Shown piece by piece: positions 25,945-35,587 of a stretch of DNA of 64,000 nt (positions are counted from its first letter, which is position 1; each line of letters starts with the position of its first letter). Below the pieces are notes generated by a model, which saw nothing but the letters and a program-made list of their open reading frames with translations, did no database searches and had not been told where the DNA came from. The DNA is taken from assembly GCA_902623005.1 (NCBI GenBank), contig CACNSC010000001.1, positions 62,001-126,000 on the forward strand, given 5' to 3'. The position numbers and the translations under genes are program-made. Source of the stretch: an uncultured Coxiella sp. Its GTDB lineage: Bacteria > Pseudomonadota > Gammaproteobacteria > Coxiellales > Coxiellaceae.

Positions 25945-27891
25945 ATGTCGAATACACTCAACGATCCACTGCTGATACCGCCACAGGCGTTAGACACTAC
26001 CGAACATCCGCGAGCGGCAACGCCCGATTGTGCTTCGGTATTTAACCAGTGTCATGAATCAATTACGCAGACATTAAACGAGGTCACGGATGATAAACGA
26101 TTAACGCAATTGCGGCTGTCAGAGATGGCTGGGTTTGTCATGATTAGCCTGCGTGGTTTTACTACCATGGGCTTATTCAATACCCATGTCGCTATTGTCT
26201 ATGGCTGTCTCATGGTGCCGATTTTATATTTCCATCACACACGAACTCACGCTCGTGATCGAATCTATTTGCAACGTGCGCGAGATTATCCAAACTATCA
26301 ATTCAATACCTTGGCATCAAAAAATCCCGTACAACCAAAAGCGCTCAATACCATTAATATTACTGCGCTATCAGCATACGGGGCTTGTTTTATCGATTCG
26401 AAAACATCACAGGTATGGGCTTGGTTAGGGTTATTTGAATCAGTCTCTTCCCGAGCAGCCTATCTCAGTCTCGACTTGATCATTTCTTTGTACGCTTACT
26501 ATTACATGGAAAGTTACGAGCATCAGCGACGTTATATCAAGGAGTGCGCCATTGCCGGATGGTTGGATGACTTCTTCATGCAACAGATTGATCCCACTCG
26601 TCAAGCACTGTCCAAATTTTCAAAGGATGTTTTACAGCAACAATTTACCGTGCGATCGCAATCGAGTTTGCAGTCCTACCAATGGGTTCGTATTGCGTCA
26701 TATGCTTTAATCAGTATGGCGGTATTAGCGACTGACTTACTCGGTGCATTTTCAATCACACCGCACCGGGTATTTAACGTGCTTGCACCACTGGTTACTT
26801 TTATCGCACTGGCGGTGATTTCACTGATCATGTATCGCAATCTGAAAAAATTGCCGGTATTTCATTATGCGGACGATGCTGAAATTCAGCGGATGATTGA
26901 TCGGAGCTATCCAGCATCGACCCGTCAATGGCACTATTACTACCGTTGTATGAGCTCAGAGCGATGGGTGTTGTCTTTTGTAACGTTACGCGCTTTTGTT
27001 GATGCCTTTCAGTTGGCAGATGCATTGTTATGCGCACACTCGGATCGGGGTTCATTTCAGTTTCTAACCCGTGCCAGTGATCAGACCTCCGATGCCTTGT
27101 TGTACTTGTTTGTGATTGGTTTACCACTATTGCGATTATTCGTCTCGGGTCTACAAAGTATAGAACAACACGCGGTTATGAAAGAGTCGATGATCAAGCG
27201 ATGTTCTGCTTATCTCGCTGTGCCTGTCTTGCATGACTACGTGCAACAGCAACACCACCTGCGCTTGACCCGAGATGAGAAACACGGCTATTTTGCCGGT
27301 CTATGCTTGGCGATTCATCAGGCTCCGTCTTGGCAACGTTTTATAGATGATGTGAACGTTGATGTTCATCTTAAGCCGATGTTGACAGCATATCTCGCAA
27401 ACAGTGATCAAAACTGGTCTGAGGTACAACGTATTTTTCAACCCCATCATGGCTATGCGCTAACTTATGCCAAACATCAACCATTTATCGATGACGATAA
27501 AGCGTTTAAATCGATTAATACGACAGTGGAAAAAGTGGTTGCAGTATTGTGTCATCCGCTAACTGATCATGAGGCTTTGTTATGCATGCGCTCATCAACG
27601 TTGCAATGGTTGTGCGAACAGATTGGTGCATCGCAGTCGATACCAGCTATTAAATCGGTTGAGTTTCCCTGCTCAGACCTCACTGAATTAATCGATGAAT
27701 TAGACGATCACGCGCAGCTGTCGGATGTTAAGGCGGCATTTGATTTATCCAATCCTGACAGCGCTGTATGTACGTATTTCAATAGTTGCACTCCGGATTT
27801 ATCACCAGTTCAACCAACCTTGTTCGCACAAGTCTCGCGGTATGTGACCGATCATGTTCAGGCATGGACAGCAGTTTTTTCAAAGCGTTAG
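25945..27891 (+). CDS. Unknown large membrane protein with LNDPLL N-tail
   Basis: 648 residues, not recognised. Starts MSNTLNDPLLIPPQALD; the motif LNDPLL matches LNEPLI in the 8-TM protein at 17283. About eight TM segments fall between residues 60 and 420 (e.g. LMVPILYF, DLIISLYAYYY, ALISMAVLATDLLGAF, LVTFIALAVISLIMY, LLYLFVIGLPLLRLF), with a polar loop around 200-245. The last 220 residues are soluble and helical (HHLRLTRDEKHGYFAGL ... AVFSKR). Long membrane part plus soluble C-terminus suggests a host-directed or signalling protein, but function is unknown. Confidence 0.8.
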   Translation: MSNTLNDPLLIPPQALDTTEHPRAATPDCASVFNQCHESITQTLNEVTDDKRLTQLRLSEMAGFVMISLRGFTTMGLFNTHVAIVYGCLMVPILYFHHTRTHARDRIYLQRARDYPNYQFNTLASKNPVQPKALNTINITALSAYGACFIDSKTSQVWAWLGLFESVSSRAAYLSLDLIISLYAYYYMESYEHQRRYIKECAIAGWLDDFFMQQIDPTRQALSKFSKDVLQQQFTVRSQSSLQSYQWVRIASYALISMAVLATDLLGAFSITPHRVFNVLAPLVTFIALAVISLIMYRNLKKLPVFHYADDAEIQRMIDRSYPASTRQWHYYYRCMSSERWVLSFVTLRAFVDAFQLADALLCAHSDRGSFQFLTRASDQTSDALLYLFVIGLPLLRLFVSGLQSIEQHAVMKESMIKRCSAYLAVPVLHDYVQQQHHLRLTRDEKHGYFAGLCLAIHQAPSWQRFIDDVNVDVHLKPMLTAYLANSDQNWSEVQRIFQPHHGYALTYAKHQPFIDDDKAFKSINTTVEKVVAVLCHPLTDHEALLCMRSSTLQWLCEQIGASQSIPAIKSVEFPCSDLTELIDELDDHAQLSDVKAAFDLSNPDSAVCTYFNSCTPDLSPVQPTLFAQVSRYVTDHVQAWTAVFSKR

Positions 27892-28093
27892 GTGAGTATT
27901 TACTCAATTTCATTTTAATTCTTCTACAGTCTATTATTCTGTAGGATAGCTTGGTTTTATTGGGTATCAGTATCGATGCTAATACGTGCTCCATACGGCA
28001 TGATTGATATCAATAGGGAAGGTTGTATTAATTTAAACTGGTGTGTTTGTCTGATTTACTGGGGGAGTCTTAACAACTCTATCAGCGAACAAA

Positions 28094-29194
28094 TCAATAT
28101 CTTTTAGAAGGGTGGAAATAATGTGGTTTATTTCCCGCACAGCCAATAGCTGTATGTTCAGTGTTATATTTTCGACAGAATTCTAAGAGAATTTCTTTTT
28201 CAAACTGTGAAATGCCTGCTTGCTTTAGCTTTGCTTCATAGGGTTCCTTTTTATATACCTTAAATTCTGGTTTTCCATTCAGTTCAGTAGAATCTGTTAT
28301 TACATCTTCCCAGTGATATTTATAGCACCCCTCTATGTCTGCGAGTTTAGCAATTTTTCCTTCAGCAGCTTTTTTTTGGATGCGAACGGCTATGAGCATT
28401 TCTATCGGCGTAAAAGAAACGTTATTGTTTTTACTATATAACGGAATATATTCCTGAAAAGAAGTTTTATTACGACCCCATTCATCGAGTACTGTATTCC
28501 ATGCTTTAAATGCCTTTGTGAATTTATCGTCAATGTTATCACGATTGTAGGCAATCCAGTTCAGGGTGTAATTATCCAAAGCATCATCAAGTGATGTTTT
28601 TAGATAACTATCTCCTTCTATAGAAAGATACTGCTCAATAATTCCATCAATGCATTCACAATTATTAATTGCTTCTGTAGTTGTTCTTCGATCTCCAAAT
28701 ATTCTTTTCAGTTGGAAAAAGCAATGTGATGATAGGTTGGTTAAGTATCCATTTGCGGCAGTCTGAGCTCCTTTAAATGCTTGTTGTTTTAAATCTTCAA
28801 GATACTGTTTTTCTTCAGATACTTGTTGTTTTAAATCTGCAAGCTGTTTTTCTTTAAAGTGAGCCAGCACTCTTATTAATCTTGCTTGCGACGTTAGAGT
28901 AGAGGAAGAGTTAGATAAAATGGGATTATAAAATGGGTCATTTTGATCTATTCCAAGTCCAGATGCTATCTGGTCTTTTTCTTCATTGTTGAGATCATTT
29001 GCATCGTTGGAGATGTCCCTTTTTAATATTTTAGTGAAAATTTGGTTGAGAATGTCTGAAGCGTCCTTATCTGATAATTTTTGTATAGACGTTTTTCTGG
29101 TCTCATTATCGAGCACTAATAATTCTGCAACTTTGGAATTAAATTCTGGCATGATGTTCTCGCTTGAATTGATGCGTGTTGTGGGCATGGTCAT
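28094..29194 (-). CDS. Unknown coiled-coil protein
   Basis: 366 residues, no family recognised and no TM or signal peptide. A predicted coiled coil around 110-145 contains a near-repeat (QLADLKQQVSEEKQ / YLEDLKQQAFKGAQ). The N-terminal 100 residues are acidic and Asn/Ser-rich; the C-terminal third contains several Tyr and ends PHYFHPSKRY. Distinctly AT-rich compared with yheT next door, which hints at foreign origin. A cytosolic or secreted effector-type protein is possible but unproven. Confidence 0.7.
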   Translation of the reverse strand: MTMPTTRINSSENIMPEFNSKVAELLVLDNETRKTSIQKLSDKDASDILNQIFTKILKRDISNDANDLNNEEKDQIASGLGIDQNDPFYNPILSNSSSTLTSQARLIRVLAHFKEKQLADLKQQVSEEKQYLEDLKQQAFKGAQTAANGYLTNLSSHCFFQLKRIFGDRRTTTEAINNCECIDGIIEQYLSIEGDSYLKTSLDDALDNYTLNWIAYNRDNIDDKFTKAFKAWNTVLDEWGRNKTSFQEYIPLYSKNNNVSFTPIEMLIAVRIQKKAAEGKIAKLADIEGCYKYHWEDVITDSTELNGKPEFKVYKKEPYEAKLKQAGISQFEKEILLEFCRKYNTEHTAIGCAGNKPHYFHPSKRY

Positions 29195-29394
29195 TGAGCG
29201 ATTTGCTGACGGAAAAGGCTCAATCGTCTAAATTTTGATCAAATAATAACACTTAAAGATTAAGATAATATTAAATAATTCGTGATTTTATCGACAACGT
29301 TGCCTGGATTGCGGCTTGGTTGTAACCCTCCGTAGGGCAAAATAACGCCTAAAAAACGTGGCTTTAGATTGATTTTTTCACAAAAAACGGTTTA

Positions 29395-30387
29395 ATGGTC
29401 GCTATGACAGACAAAAAATACCGGCAACAATCCGACTTCAAACCCGCGTGGTGGTTGAGAAACCCGCACGTACAAACCTTGTATCCTTTATTGGATTGCT
29501 ATTTTCAACGTATCGATTATCGACTTGAGCTGGTTGATTTACCCGACGGTGACTTTTTAGAGCTCGCGTTTGCAGGGCAGCCATCTGCACCATGTTGTTG
29601 TTTGTTACCTGGCACCGAGGGATCGAAGAATTCTCCATACATCAAAATGATGACCAAAGCATTATTGGCTTTAGGCCTGCAAGTGGTGGTGATGCAATAT
29701 CGTTCATGCGGTAAAGCCATTAATCAATTGCCTAAAGCCTATAACAGTTTGGATACGGGTGATTTTGAGTTTGTCTTGTCTTATTTATTTATCAAACATC
29801 AAATTCGCGTTCAGCATGCCGTGGGTTTTTCCATGGGTGGTAATTTACTGGTGCATTACCTTGAATCTCATCCACACAGCTTCGAGGCCGCTGTGGGCGT
29901 CTCAACGCCATTCGATATGTACGAATCTGCGTTTCAATTGCCGCGCTTCTACCAGCGCTATATTCTGCGCAGTGCGGTTAAAAAAGCGGAAGAGAAGCTT
30001 GACCGTGGTATCGCTTTGCCCGTATCAAAAACCCAGTTAAAACAGTTAAAAACCATGCCAGAATTTGATAGTTGCCTAACTGCTCCTTTGTACGGCTTTT
30101 CAGACGTAGAAAGCTATTACAAGGCTGCACGTTGCTACCCGCTTCTAGCGTCGATTAAAACTCCCTTATTGATGTTGCATGCTTTGGATGATCCATTTAT
30201 TCCGCGCCACACGGTACCCGCTGCGAACACATGTTCGCCTACGGTTGAACTCAAAAGCACGCAATACGGCGGTCATCTTGGTTTTGTTGCCGGCCGTTTG
30301 CCGTTGAGTAAGGATTACTGGTTCATTGATCAAGTGCTGCAGTTTTTAATGCAGCATGGGTTGGCTGCTTCCTTGACCACGGATTAA
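29395..30387 (+). CDS. yheT: YheT-family alpha/beta hydrolase
   Basis: 330 residues with the family start WWLRNPHVQTLYP. The nucleophile is about S146 in VGFSMGGNLLVHY, the acid in LDDPFIPR and the histidine in YGGHLGFVAGR. YheT is a predicted hydrolase related to ABHD1/2/3-type lipases; its substrate in bacteria is unknown. An alternative start at ATG 29404 would drop three residues. Confidence 0.9.
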   Translation: MVAMTDKKYRQQSDFKPAWWLRNPHVQTLYPLLDCYFQRIDYRLELVDLPDGDFLELAFAGQPSAPCCCLLPGTEGSKNSPYIKMMTKALLALGLQVVVMQYRSCGKAINQLPKAYNSLDTGDFEFVLSYLFIKHQIRVQHAVGFSMGGNLLVHYLESHPHSFEAAVGVSTPFDMYESAFQLPRFYQRYILRSAVKKAEEKLDRGIALPVSKTQLKQLKTMPEFDSCLTAPLYGFSDVESYYKAARCYPLLASIKTPLLMLHALDDPFIPRHTVPAANTCSPTVELKSTQYGGHLGFVAGRLPLSKDYWFIDQVLQFLMQHGLAASLTTD

Positions 30388-30482
30388 GGTATGGACAAGC
30401 GGCGTCACTCGCACATTAATCATCGGCTTAAGTTTTTCTTGGATGAAGTCTCTCTCTTTTCACGCTGGTGTTGCTTAAGCGC

Positions 30483-30773
30483 TTATTGATTCGGGGTATC
30501 TTTTTTTAAACGTTCAGTGTGAATGCCACACTCCAAGCCTTGGTTGTCAGTGTCATGCCAGCGTCCTGCTCTTTCTTGGTCGTTCTCTGATTGCTCTGGT
30601 TGCGAGCAAAACTCACAGCCTAAACTACGATAACCCAATTGATACAGAGGATTAACCGGAATTTGGTGCACCGCAATATACCGCCAAACATCCAATTCGC
30701 TAAACCAAAGTATTGGGTTGACCTTAATTAGATTTTCTCCAGTAACGTCATTGGTTACCTCAGTTTTATCCAT
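30483..30773 (-). pseudogene. C-terminal remnant of a CysH-type sulfate reductase
   Basis: The 96-codon frame matches only the C-terminal part of phospho/adenylylsulfate reductases: NPILWFSELDVWRYIAVHQI, IPVNPLYQLGYRSLGCEFC, ERAGRWHD and ECGIHTE (catalytic Cys kept). The N-terminal nucleotide-binding domain of about 130 residues is absent, and the sequence upstream of 30773 has stops and no matching frames. Most likely a leftover of a deleted sulfate-assimilation gene, consistent with genome reduction; a retained small protein cannot be excluded. Confidence 0.7.
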
Positions 30774-30940
30774 GGATAAGCGTGCATGTCAGTGCCAATT
30801 CATTCTAGATGAAAGCTATAGGGTTATCAAAAAACGATAACTAAGCGTATGATTTATATGTATAATTTTGTTATGCGCAGGTTTCGGCAAGCGTTATTTT
30901 GGAACAATCTGCACAGGCTGAGAAAGGGGAGGCAATCGAC

Positions 30941-31150
30941 TTAGTGCTTGCCTTTAGCATAGCGTTTGCAAAAGGCATCAACACGACCAGCAGTATCGAT
31001 CATTTTTTGCTTGCCGGTGTAGAACGGGTGGCATTGAGCACAAATATCCAAGTTCAGGTCTTTGGCCAACGAGGAGCGAATAGAAAATTGATTGCCACAA
31101 CTGCATTGCACGTTGGTGGTGTTGTAAGCCGGATGAATGCTTTGTTTCAT
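30941..31150 (-). CDS. rpmE: 50S ribosomal protein L31, zinc-binding type
   Basis: 69 residues with the zinc cysteines C16, C18, C37 and C40 (VQCSCGNQFSIRS ... DICAQCHPFYTGKQK) and the tail DTAGRVDAFCKRYAKG. This is the C+ form, which can release zinc when replaced by the C- paralogue YkgM, not seen here. GAGAATCACC precedes the ATG. Confidence 0.96.
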   Translation of the reverse strand: MKQSIHPAYNTTNVQCSCGNQFSIRSSLAKDLNLDICAQCHPFYTGKQKMIDTAGRVDAFCKRYAKGKH

Positions 31151-31517
31151 GGTGATTCTCTCAAAAAATGATTGGCGATGTTAACCAAGAAAACCCGTGA
31201 TTACAATTGTATTTCCGGGCGTTTTGTTCGATTTTCGTACTTTTAATGCCAGTCAGTTAAAGTCGGCGTATTAAAGCCGCATCATTTGAGTAACTAATTG
31301 ATAAAGCTAATAATTGTTATTTATCTCGCAGCCTGATAGTCTTCTGCTGCGTTTTATTGCATCAGTTTGCACCTAGGGCCATGCGCTGGCATGATCATGC
31401 CAGCAGTCACCTCTATGAGGTATTCATGCAGATCTGGTTGGCTGATATCACTATAAATATTGGTCAGTATTTCAACGTTATCAAGATTATCTGGCACAAC
31501 GCGGGTATTTATCTTAC
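31151..31517. other. Intergenic region with palindrome
   Basis: No supported gene. Holds the rpmE upstream region and a perfect 20-bp palindrome (listed separately). Short frames of 62-65 codons on both strands overlap each other around the palindrome and are probably chance. Confidence 0.45.
31385..31404. promoter_or_regulatory. Perfect 20-bp palindrome
   Basis: GCTGGCATGA followed at once by its reverse complement TCATGCCAGC, 113 bp before the unknown gene at 31518. Length and symmetry fit a dimeric repressor site; no T-run follows, so a terminator is unlikely. Confidence 0.4.
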
Positions 31518-33032
31518 ATGCATACTTCAACAAAACGATCACCTTTTCAGGTAGAGGCCATTAAGCACTTTAAGCAGTTACGTCGTGAAGGGCGATTGCC
31601 TAGCACCGATGATGGTTTTTTCAATCGTTTAACGCTCAAGCACATGGTGGCATTGTCAAGTGCCGTCAAATCCTTACTCGAGCTAGGCGATTTGAAACAA
31701 GTTATTGGTGATTTTCAACCGCATTTTCTCAATCTCGTTGAGCATCATGAAAAGCTGATTGCATTGATTTATAACACGGATAAAAGCGGTGAATGGTCGT
31801 TTTTTGATTGTTCAATAAATGGTATTAAAAAAGAAGCGGTCCAAATTGATTGCTCACTTCAAGAAATCTTGCAAATCCCGAATCCAGATCAGACATGGTT
31901 TGTCGATCGTCAAGATATGGAGCGGTTTGAGTTTGAAGGGTTATTGTATTATTGGGTGCAGCAAGCCATTAACACACTGAATAAATACTGCTGGGCAGTC
32001 AGGTTCTTAGGTCTCATTGAGGTATGTCAACAGTTACAGTCATTGCAAGAATTGCTCTGTCGGTTGAGAATGCAACCCGTGGCTTGTCATCACTTAAAAC
32101 ACCAGCAGCAACCCGCTGCTCTTCTAAACTCTACCCATGCGGCTGATTTAAAGTGGCTGTTACAGGTCATGAATTCATTTAGGCATCAAATGGATGTCAA
32201 TCAGCAACAACACTATAAATACATGATAGCGATTGTGAAAACAGCTGTTAGTTACCTACTGTTTTTTTTATTTTTAACGTGCCGCTATCTGAATTTAACT
32301 AGCAATGCTAATTATTCATGGGAAAACTTAAACTTTTCTAATGACCTAGAGCGTTATCAATCGTATCGCCATGGTTCTTTAGCAACGACGCTCAATCGTA
32401 TTCAGCAAGGTAACCCAACTAATATTCAGGATAAGCTCGATCAGGGATTAAAGTTATTAAAGCACGCAGACCAATCCCAATTGAAGTCAAAGCAGATTTG
32501 CTTGTTGTGTGAAACACTCTTTTACATGGTGGAGCATGTACAAGAACAAGATCGGGATTGGAACAACTTTCTAAACGATACTTCAGATAAATTATCGCAC
32601 ACGGATTTGATGCTTGCTGACGAGGATGTGCTGTTTCTGAATCAAGAGACCCAGTTATTCCAGCTTAAACGGGATGATCGAGAGGGCCTTCAGGTTATCA
32701 AGCCCTTGCCATTAATGCGCTCGCAGAGTGACAGTGCGATCAATGCAACCAAAGCGCAAAGTGCGCCATCAAGTTCGATATCAATGCGGTCGACAGTATC
32801 GAAGATGATGAAACGTTGCCGTCATTGGTTTGCTGAGGAGGCTTCGCCCCAAGAGCGTCATAGCGAGCCGACGTTTAGTTGGCAACGCTTATCGGAGGAA
32901 GATCGTACTCGTATTTGTCAATCCAGTTCGCCATCTCTACTTTTTAAAGTGCACCTGAGTAGGATGATTGATCGTTATTCCGATGTTGATGTTGGGTGTC
33001 AGATGGATTACAGCAACTCAAGTGGTTCGTAA
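31518..33032 (+). CDS. Unknown protein with one TM segment
   Basis: 504 residues, not recognised. N-terminal basic region (MHTSTKRSPFQVEAIKHFKQ), helical middle rich in Gln and Leu, one hydrophobic segment about 240-260 (AVSYLLFFLFLTCRYL), then a polar, Ser-rich C-terminal third with RSQSDSAINATKAQSAPSSS. The 3' end overlaps the convergent yciI by 25 bp. Start could shift slightly; no strong ribosome site. Effector-like size and composition, function unknown. Confidence 0.7.
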   Translation: MHTSTKRSPFQVEAIKHFKQLRREGRLPSTDDGFFNRLTLKHMVALSSAVKSLLELGDLKQVIGDFQPHFLNLVEHHEKLIALIYNTDKSGEWSFFDCSINGIKKEAVQIDCSLQEILQIPNPDQTWFVDRQDMERFEFEGLLYYWVQQAINTLNKYCWAVRFLGLIEVCQQLQSLQELLCRLRMQPVACHHLKHQQQPAALLNSTHAADLKWLLQVMNSFRHQMDVNQQQHYKYMIAIVKTAVSYLLFFLFLTCRYLNLTSNANYSWENLNFSNDLERYQSYRHGSLATTLNRIQQGNPTNIQDKLDQGLKLLKHADQSQLKSKQICLLCETLFYMVEHVQEQDRDWNNFLNDTSDKLSHTDLMLADEDVLFLNQETQLFQLKRDDREGLQVIKPLPLMRSQSDSAINATKAQSAPSSSISMRSTVSKMMKRCRHWFAEEASPQERHSEPTFSWQRLSEEDRTRICQSSSPSLLFKVHLSRMIDRYSDVDVGCQMDYSNSSGS

Positions 33033-33316
33033 CGATGAATGGTGATGCTGTCATAAATACCGGCAGTGACATAAGGGTCGGCAGCAGCCCAAGCTTGGGC
33101 GCTAATTCGATCATCAAAATCGGCAATGATCATCGAGCCGTGCACACCGTCCAGTAAAGGATTATTGCCATCACGCTGGAATAGCGGCCCTGCGCTGTGT
33201 AACCGTTTGGTTTCTGCCAGCTCTTTGAGTCGTTGTAGATGAGCAGGCCGAACCGAGCGACGCTTTTCCACGTTGTGTTCTGGATGGTCGATACAATAGA
33301 TGGCGTAGTAAGGCAT
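33008..33316 (-). CDS. yciI: YciI family protein
   Basis: 102-residue ferredoxin-like fold protein: YYAIYCIDHPEHNVEKR near the start, RPAHLQRLKEL with the conserved His, GPLFQRDG, and GSMIIADFDDRISAQAWAAADPY. Biochemical role of the family is unknown; proposed small-molecule enzyme. It lies 9 bp downstream of yciB in the same direction, the common pairing. Confidence 0.9.
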   Translation of the reverse strand: MPYYAIYCIDHPEHNVEKRRSVRPAHLQRLKELAETKRLHSAGPLFQRDGNNPLLDGVHGSMIIADFDDRISAQAWAAADPYVTAGIYDSITIHRYEPLELL

Positions 33317-33325
33317 TTGTTAGTA

Positions 33326-33892
33326 TCAGTCCTTAGGTGGTTTGATGTCAGTGTCATTGGCAGCTGGCGTTTGCATGTGTTTAGAAATAAACAGTGACTG
33401 CACAATTGCAAACACGACAATCAAGGCTAAAGTACCAAACAGCTTGAAATTCACCCAGGCATTGGTGGAAAAATGGTAGACGACGTAAAGATTGAGCAAG
33501 CCCAACCCTAAGAAAAATAGACTCCATGCTACATTAATTTGAGACCAGACCGGTTTTGGTAAAGCAATCTTTTCGCTCATCATGCGCTCCATGATGGTTT
33601 TTTTAGTAAACCACTGGCTGCCTAATAAGGCGATAGTAAATAACCAATAGACAATGCTGGGTTTCCATTTGATAAAGATTTCATCGTGCAACAGTAGGGT
33701 GGTACCGCCCAGGATGACAACCAAGACTAATGTAATTAACGGGATCGTCTCAACACGACGGTTCTTAATCCAGATAAACGCAACTTGCACCGTGGAGATA
33801 ACAATGACAGCGGCAGTTGCCACGTAAATGCCGTAGATTTTATAGATCACAAAAAAACAAATGATTGGCAGGTAGTCTGTCAGTAGTTTCAT
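33326..33892 (-). CDS. yciB: Septation protein A / YciB (IspZ family)
   Basis: 188-residue inner-membrane protein with about five TM helices. Family motifs are LLTDYLPIICFFVIYKIYGI at the N-terminus, KPSIVYWLFTIALLGSQWF and VAWSLFFLGLGLLNLYVVY. Implicated in cell-envelope synthesis and division in enteric bacteria. Likely one transcript with yciI. Confidence 0.93.
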   Translation of the reverse strand: MKLLTDYLPIICFFVIYKIYGIYVATAAVIVISTVQVAFIWIKNRRVETIPLITLVLVVILGGTTLLLHDEIFIKWKPSIVYWLFTIALLGSQWFTKKTIMERMMSEKIALPKPVWSQINVAWSLFFLGLGLLNLYVVYHFSTNAWVNFKLFGTLALIVVFAIVQSLFISKHMQTPAANDTDIKPPKD

Positions 33893-34034
33893 GGTACGTT
33901 CTCTGTTTCATAAAAAAGTGCTGTTAATGGTATGTTTTAAATGCTAATAATGCAATCAGTGATAGTGCTAACGCACTGATAAACATAAACATTGCACTGT
34001 GTTAGGCACGGTGTCTGATCCTAAGGCCATCAGT

Positions 34035-34661
34035 ATGCAGCGAATGCACGTGCACCCAGACAACCCGCAGCCACGTGCAATCAAGCGTGCGGTTGAGTCA
34101 CTACGCAATGACGGTGTCGTGGCATTTCTAACCGGTACGGGCTATAGCTTGGTATGTAAAATTGGAAACGCTGCCGGCGTGCAACGTATTCGTCGGATTC
34201 GCGAGTTGGACGATCAGCACTTGTTTACTGTGCTGTGCCGTGATCTGAGTGAGATGGCATGTTTTGCCAAAGTTTCCAACGCGCATTTTCGGTTGATCAA
34301 AGCTTGCTTACCCGGTGCGTATACCTTTGTGTTACCAGCAACCAAACAAGTTCCTAAAAAATGCCGACACCCGCAACGCAAAACCATCGGTCTGCGCATG
34401 ATAACCCATGCCGTTGCACGGAGCGTGTTATCGGCCATGGAAGAGCCACTGTTGAGTGTCAGTTTGTTTGCAGCCAACACCTTTGAGCAATCCGAACTGG
34501 ACTGGCAAGATGAAGACCCATTGGATCGATGTAATCCACAGATTGATCTATTATTGGACAGCGGATTTGCTGATGCAGCACCCAGCACGGTGGTCGATCT
34601 GACTGACGAACAAGCGGTTATATTGCGTCATGGTAGCGGCGACGCGACACCATTTGAGTAG
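34035..34661 (+). CDS. yciO: YciO-type TsaC/Sua5-like protein
   Basis: Member of the YrdC/Sua5 fold, related to threonylcarbamoyl-AMP synthase. HPDNPQPRAIKRAVESLRND, then GYSLVCKIGNAAGVQRI, RQL-like RELDDQHLFTVLCRDLSEM and PGAYTFVLPATKQVPKK fit the YciO subgroup. Start chosen at ATG 34035 because YciO proteins begin just before HPDNP; the frame extends to GTG 33999. It stands before scpA, the usual gammaproteobacterial order. Confidence 0.9.
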   Translation: MQRMHVHPDNPQPRAIKRAVESLRNDGVVAFLTGTGYSLVCKIGNAAGVQRIRRIRELDDQHLFTVLCRDLSEMACFAKVSNAHFRLIKACLPGAYTFVLPATKQVPKKCRHPQRKTIGLRMITHAVARSVLSAMEEPLLSVSLFAANTFEQSELDWQDEDPLDRCNPQIDLLLDSGFADAAPSTVVDLTDEQAVILRHGSGDATPFE

Positions 34662-34735
34662 CGTCTAGCCTGTGTTATATTGTGCCATTAAATCGCAAAG
34701 TAGTACGGCTTGATGCTGTATTTTAAGAGAGCAAC

Positions 34736-35584
34736 ATGAACGCAATAGTGCAACAACCAGATAGTGAAACTTCGGTGATGGAGACATCGGCTGAGGCATC
34801 AGAGGCAAGCATTCGTGTCTTTGGTGAAGCTTTAACTGAGTTGCCGCAAGATTTATATATACCGCCCGGTGCCTTGAAAGTCTTTCTCGAAGCGTTTGAA
34901 GGGCCTTTAGATTTATTGCTTTACCTGATCAAGAAACAGCGAATCGATATCTTGAACATTCCGATCGTTGATATCACCCGACAATACGTCGAATACGTTG
35001 AGCTGATGCAAGAGATGCAAATCGAGTTAGCTTCCGAGTATTTGGTTATGGCCGCGATGCTGGCAGAAATTAAATCGCGTTTATTATTACCGGCGCCACC
35101 ATCAACAGATGATGCAGAAGAAGCCGAGGATCCGCGTGCGGAATTGATGCGTCGATTGCAAGAATACGAGCGTTACAAGCAAGCCGCTGAGCAACTTGAT
35201 GCAATGGCACGTGTCGATCGCGATATCTTTCTTGCAGAGGTTGTCAAACCGCAGTTAACTGATAGTGCTCCTCCACCGGTCGTTGCTTATGATGAAATTT
35301 TAAAAGCATTTCAAACCGTGATGCGTCGCGCCAGTCTTTACACGAATCACCAGGTCGCTCATGAAGCTTTGTCGGTGCGTGAGCGCATGACTGTTGTATT
35401 AGAACGTGTTAATGCTGATGAGTTCATCGAATTTACACGCTTGTTTGACGTTAAAGAAGGGCGTGTGGGAGTGGTCGTATCTTTAATTGCCATTCTTGAG
35501 TTAGTGCGTCAAAAAGTTCTCGAGTTGGTGCAAGCCGAGGATTCGGGGCCCATTCATATTAAAGCAACCACGGCTGCGGAGTAA
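34736..35584 (+). CDS. scpA: Segregation and condensation protein A
   Basis: Kleisin subunit that joins SMC and ScpB in chromosome condensation. FEGPLDLLLYLIKKQRIDIL, LASEYLVMAAMLAEIKSRLL and the C-terminal winged-helix part FIEFTRLFDVKEGRVGVVVS are typical. 282 residues including a polar N-terminal extension of about 45. Ribosome site GAGAG upstream. scpB starts 3 bp after its stop. Confidence 0.95.
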   Translation: MNAIVQQPDSETSVMETSAEASEASIRVFGEALTELPQDLYIPPGALKVFLEAFEGPLDLLLYLIKKQRIDILNIPIVDITRQYVEYVELMQEMQIELASEYLVMAAMLAEIKSRLLLPAPPSTDDAEEAEDPRAELMRRLQEYERYKQAAEQLDAMARVDRDIFLAEVVKPQLTDSAPPPVVAYDEILKAFQTVMRRASLYTNHQVAHEALSVRERMTVVLERVNADEFIEFTRLFDVKEGRVGVVVSLIAILELVRQKVLELVQAEDSGPIHIKATTAAE

Positions 35585-35587
35585 TTC

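Noticed and set aside
31354-31554. Frames of 62 and 65 codons on both strands
   Set aside because: They overlap each other over the palindrome and the start of the 31518 gene; neither has a ribosome site or recognisable sequence.
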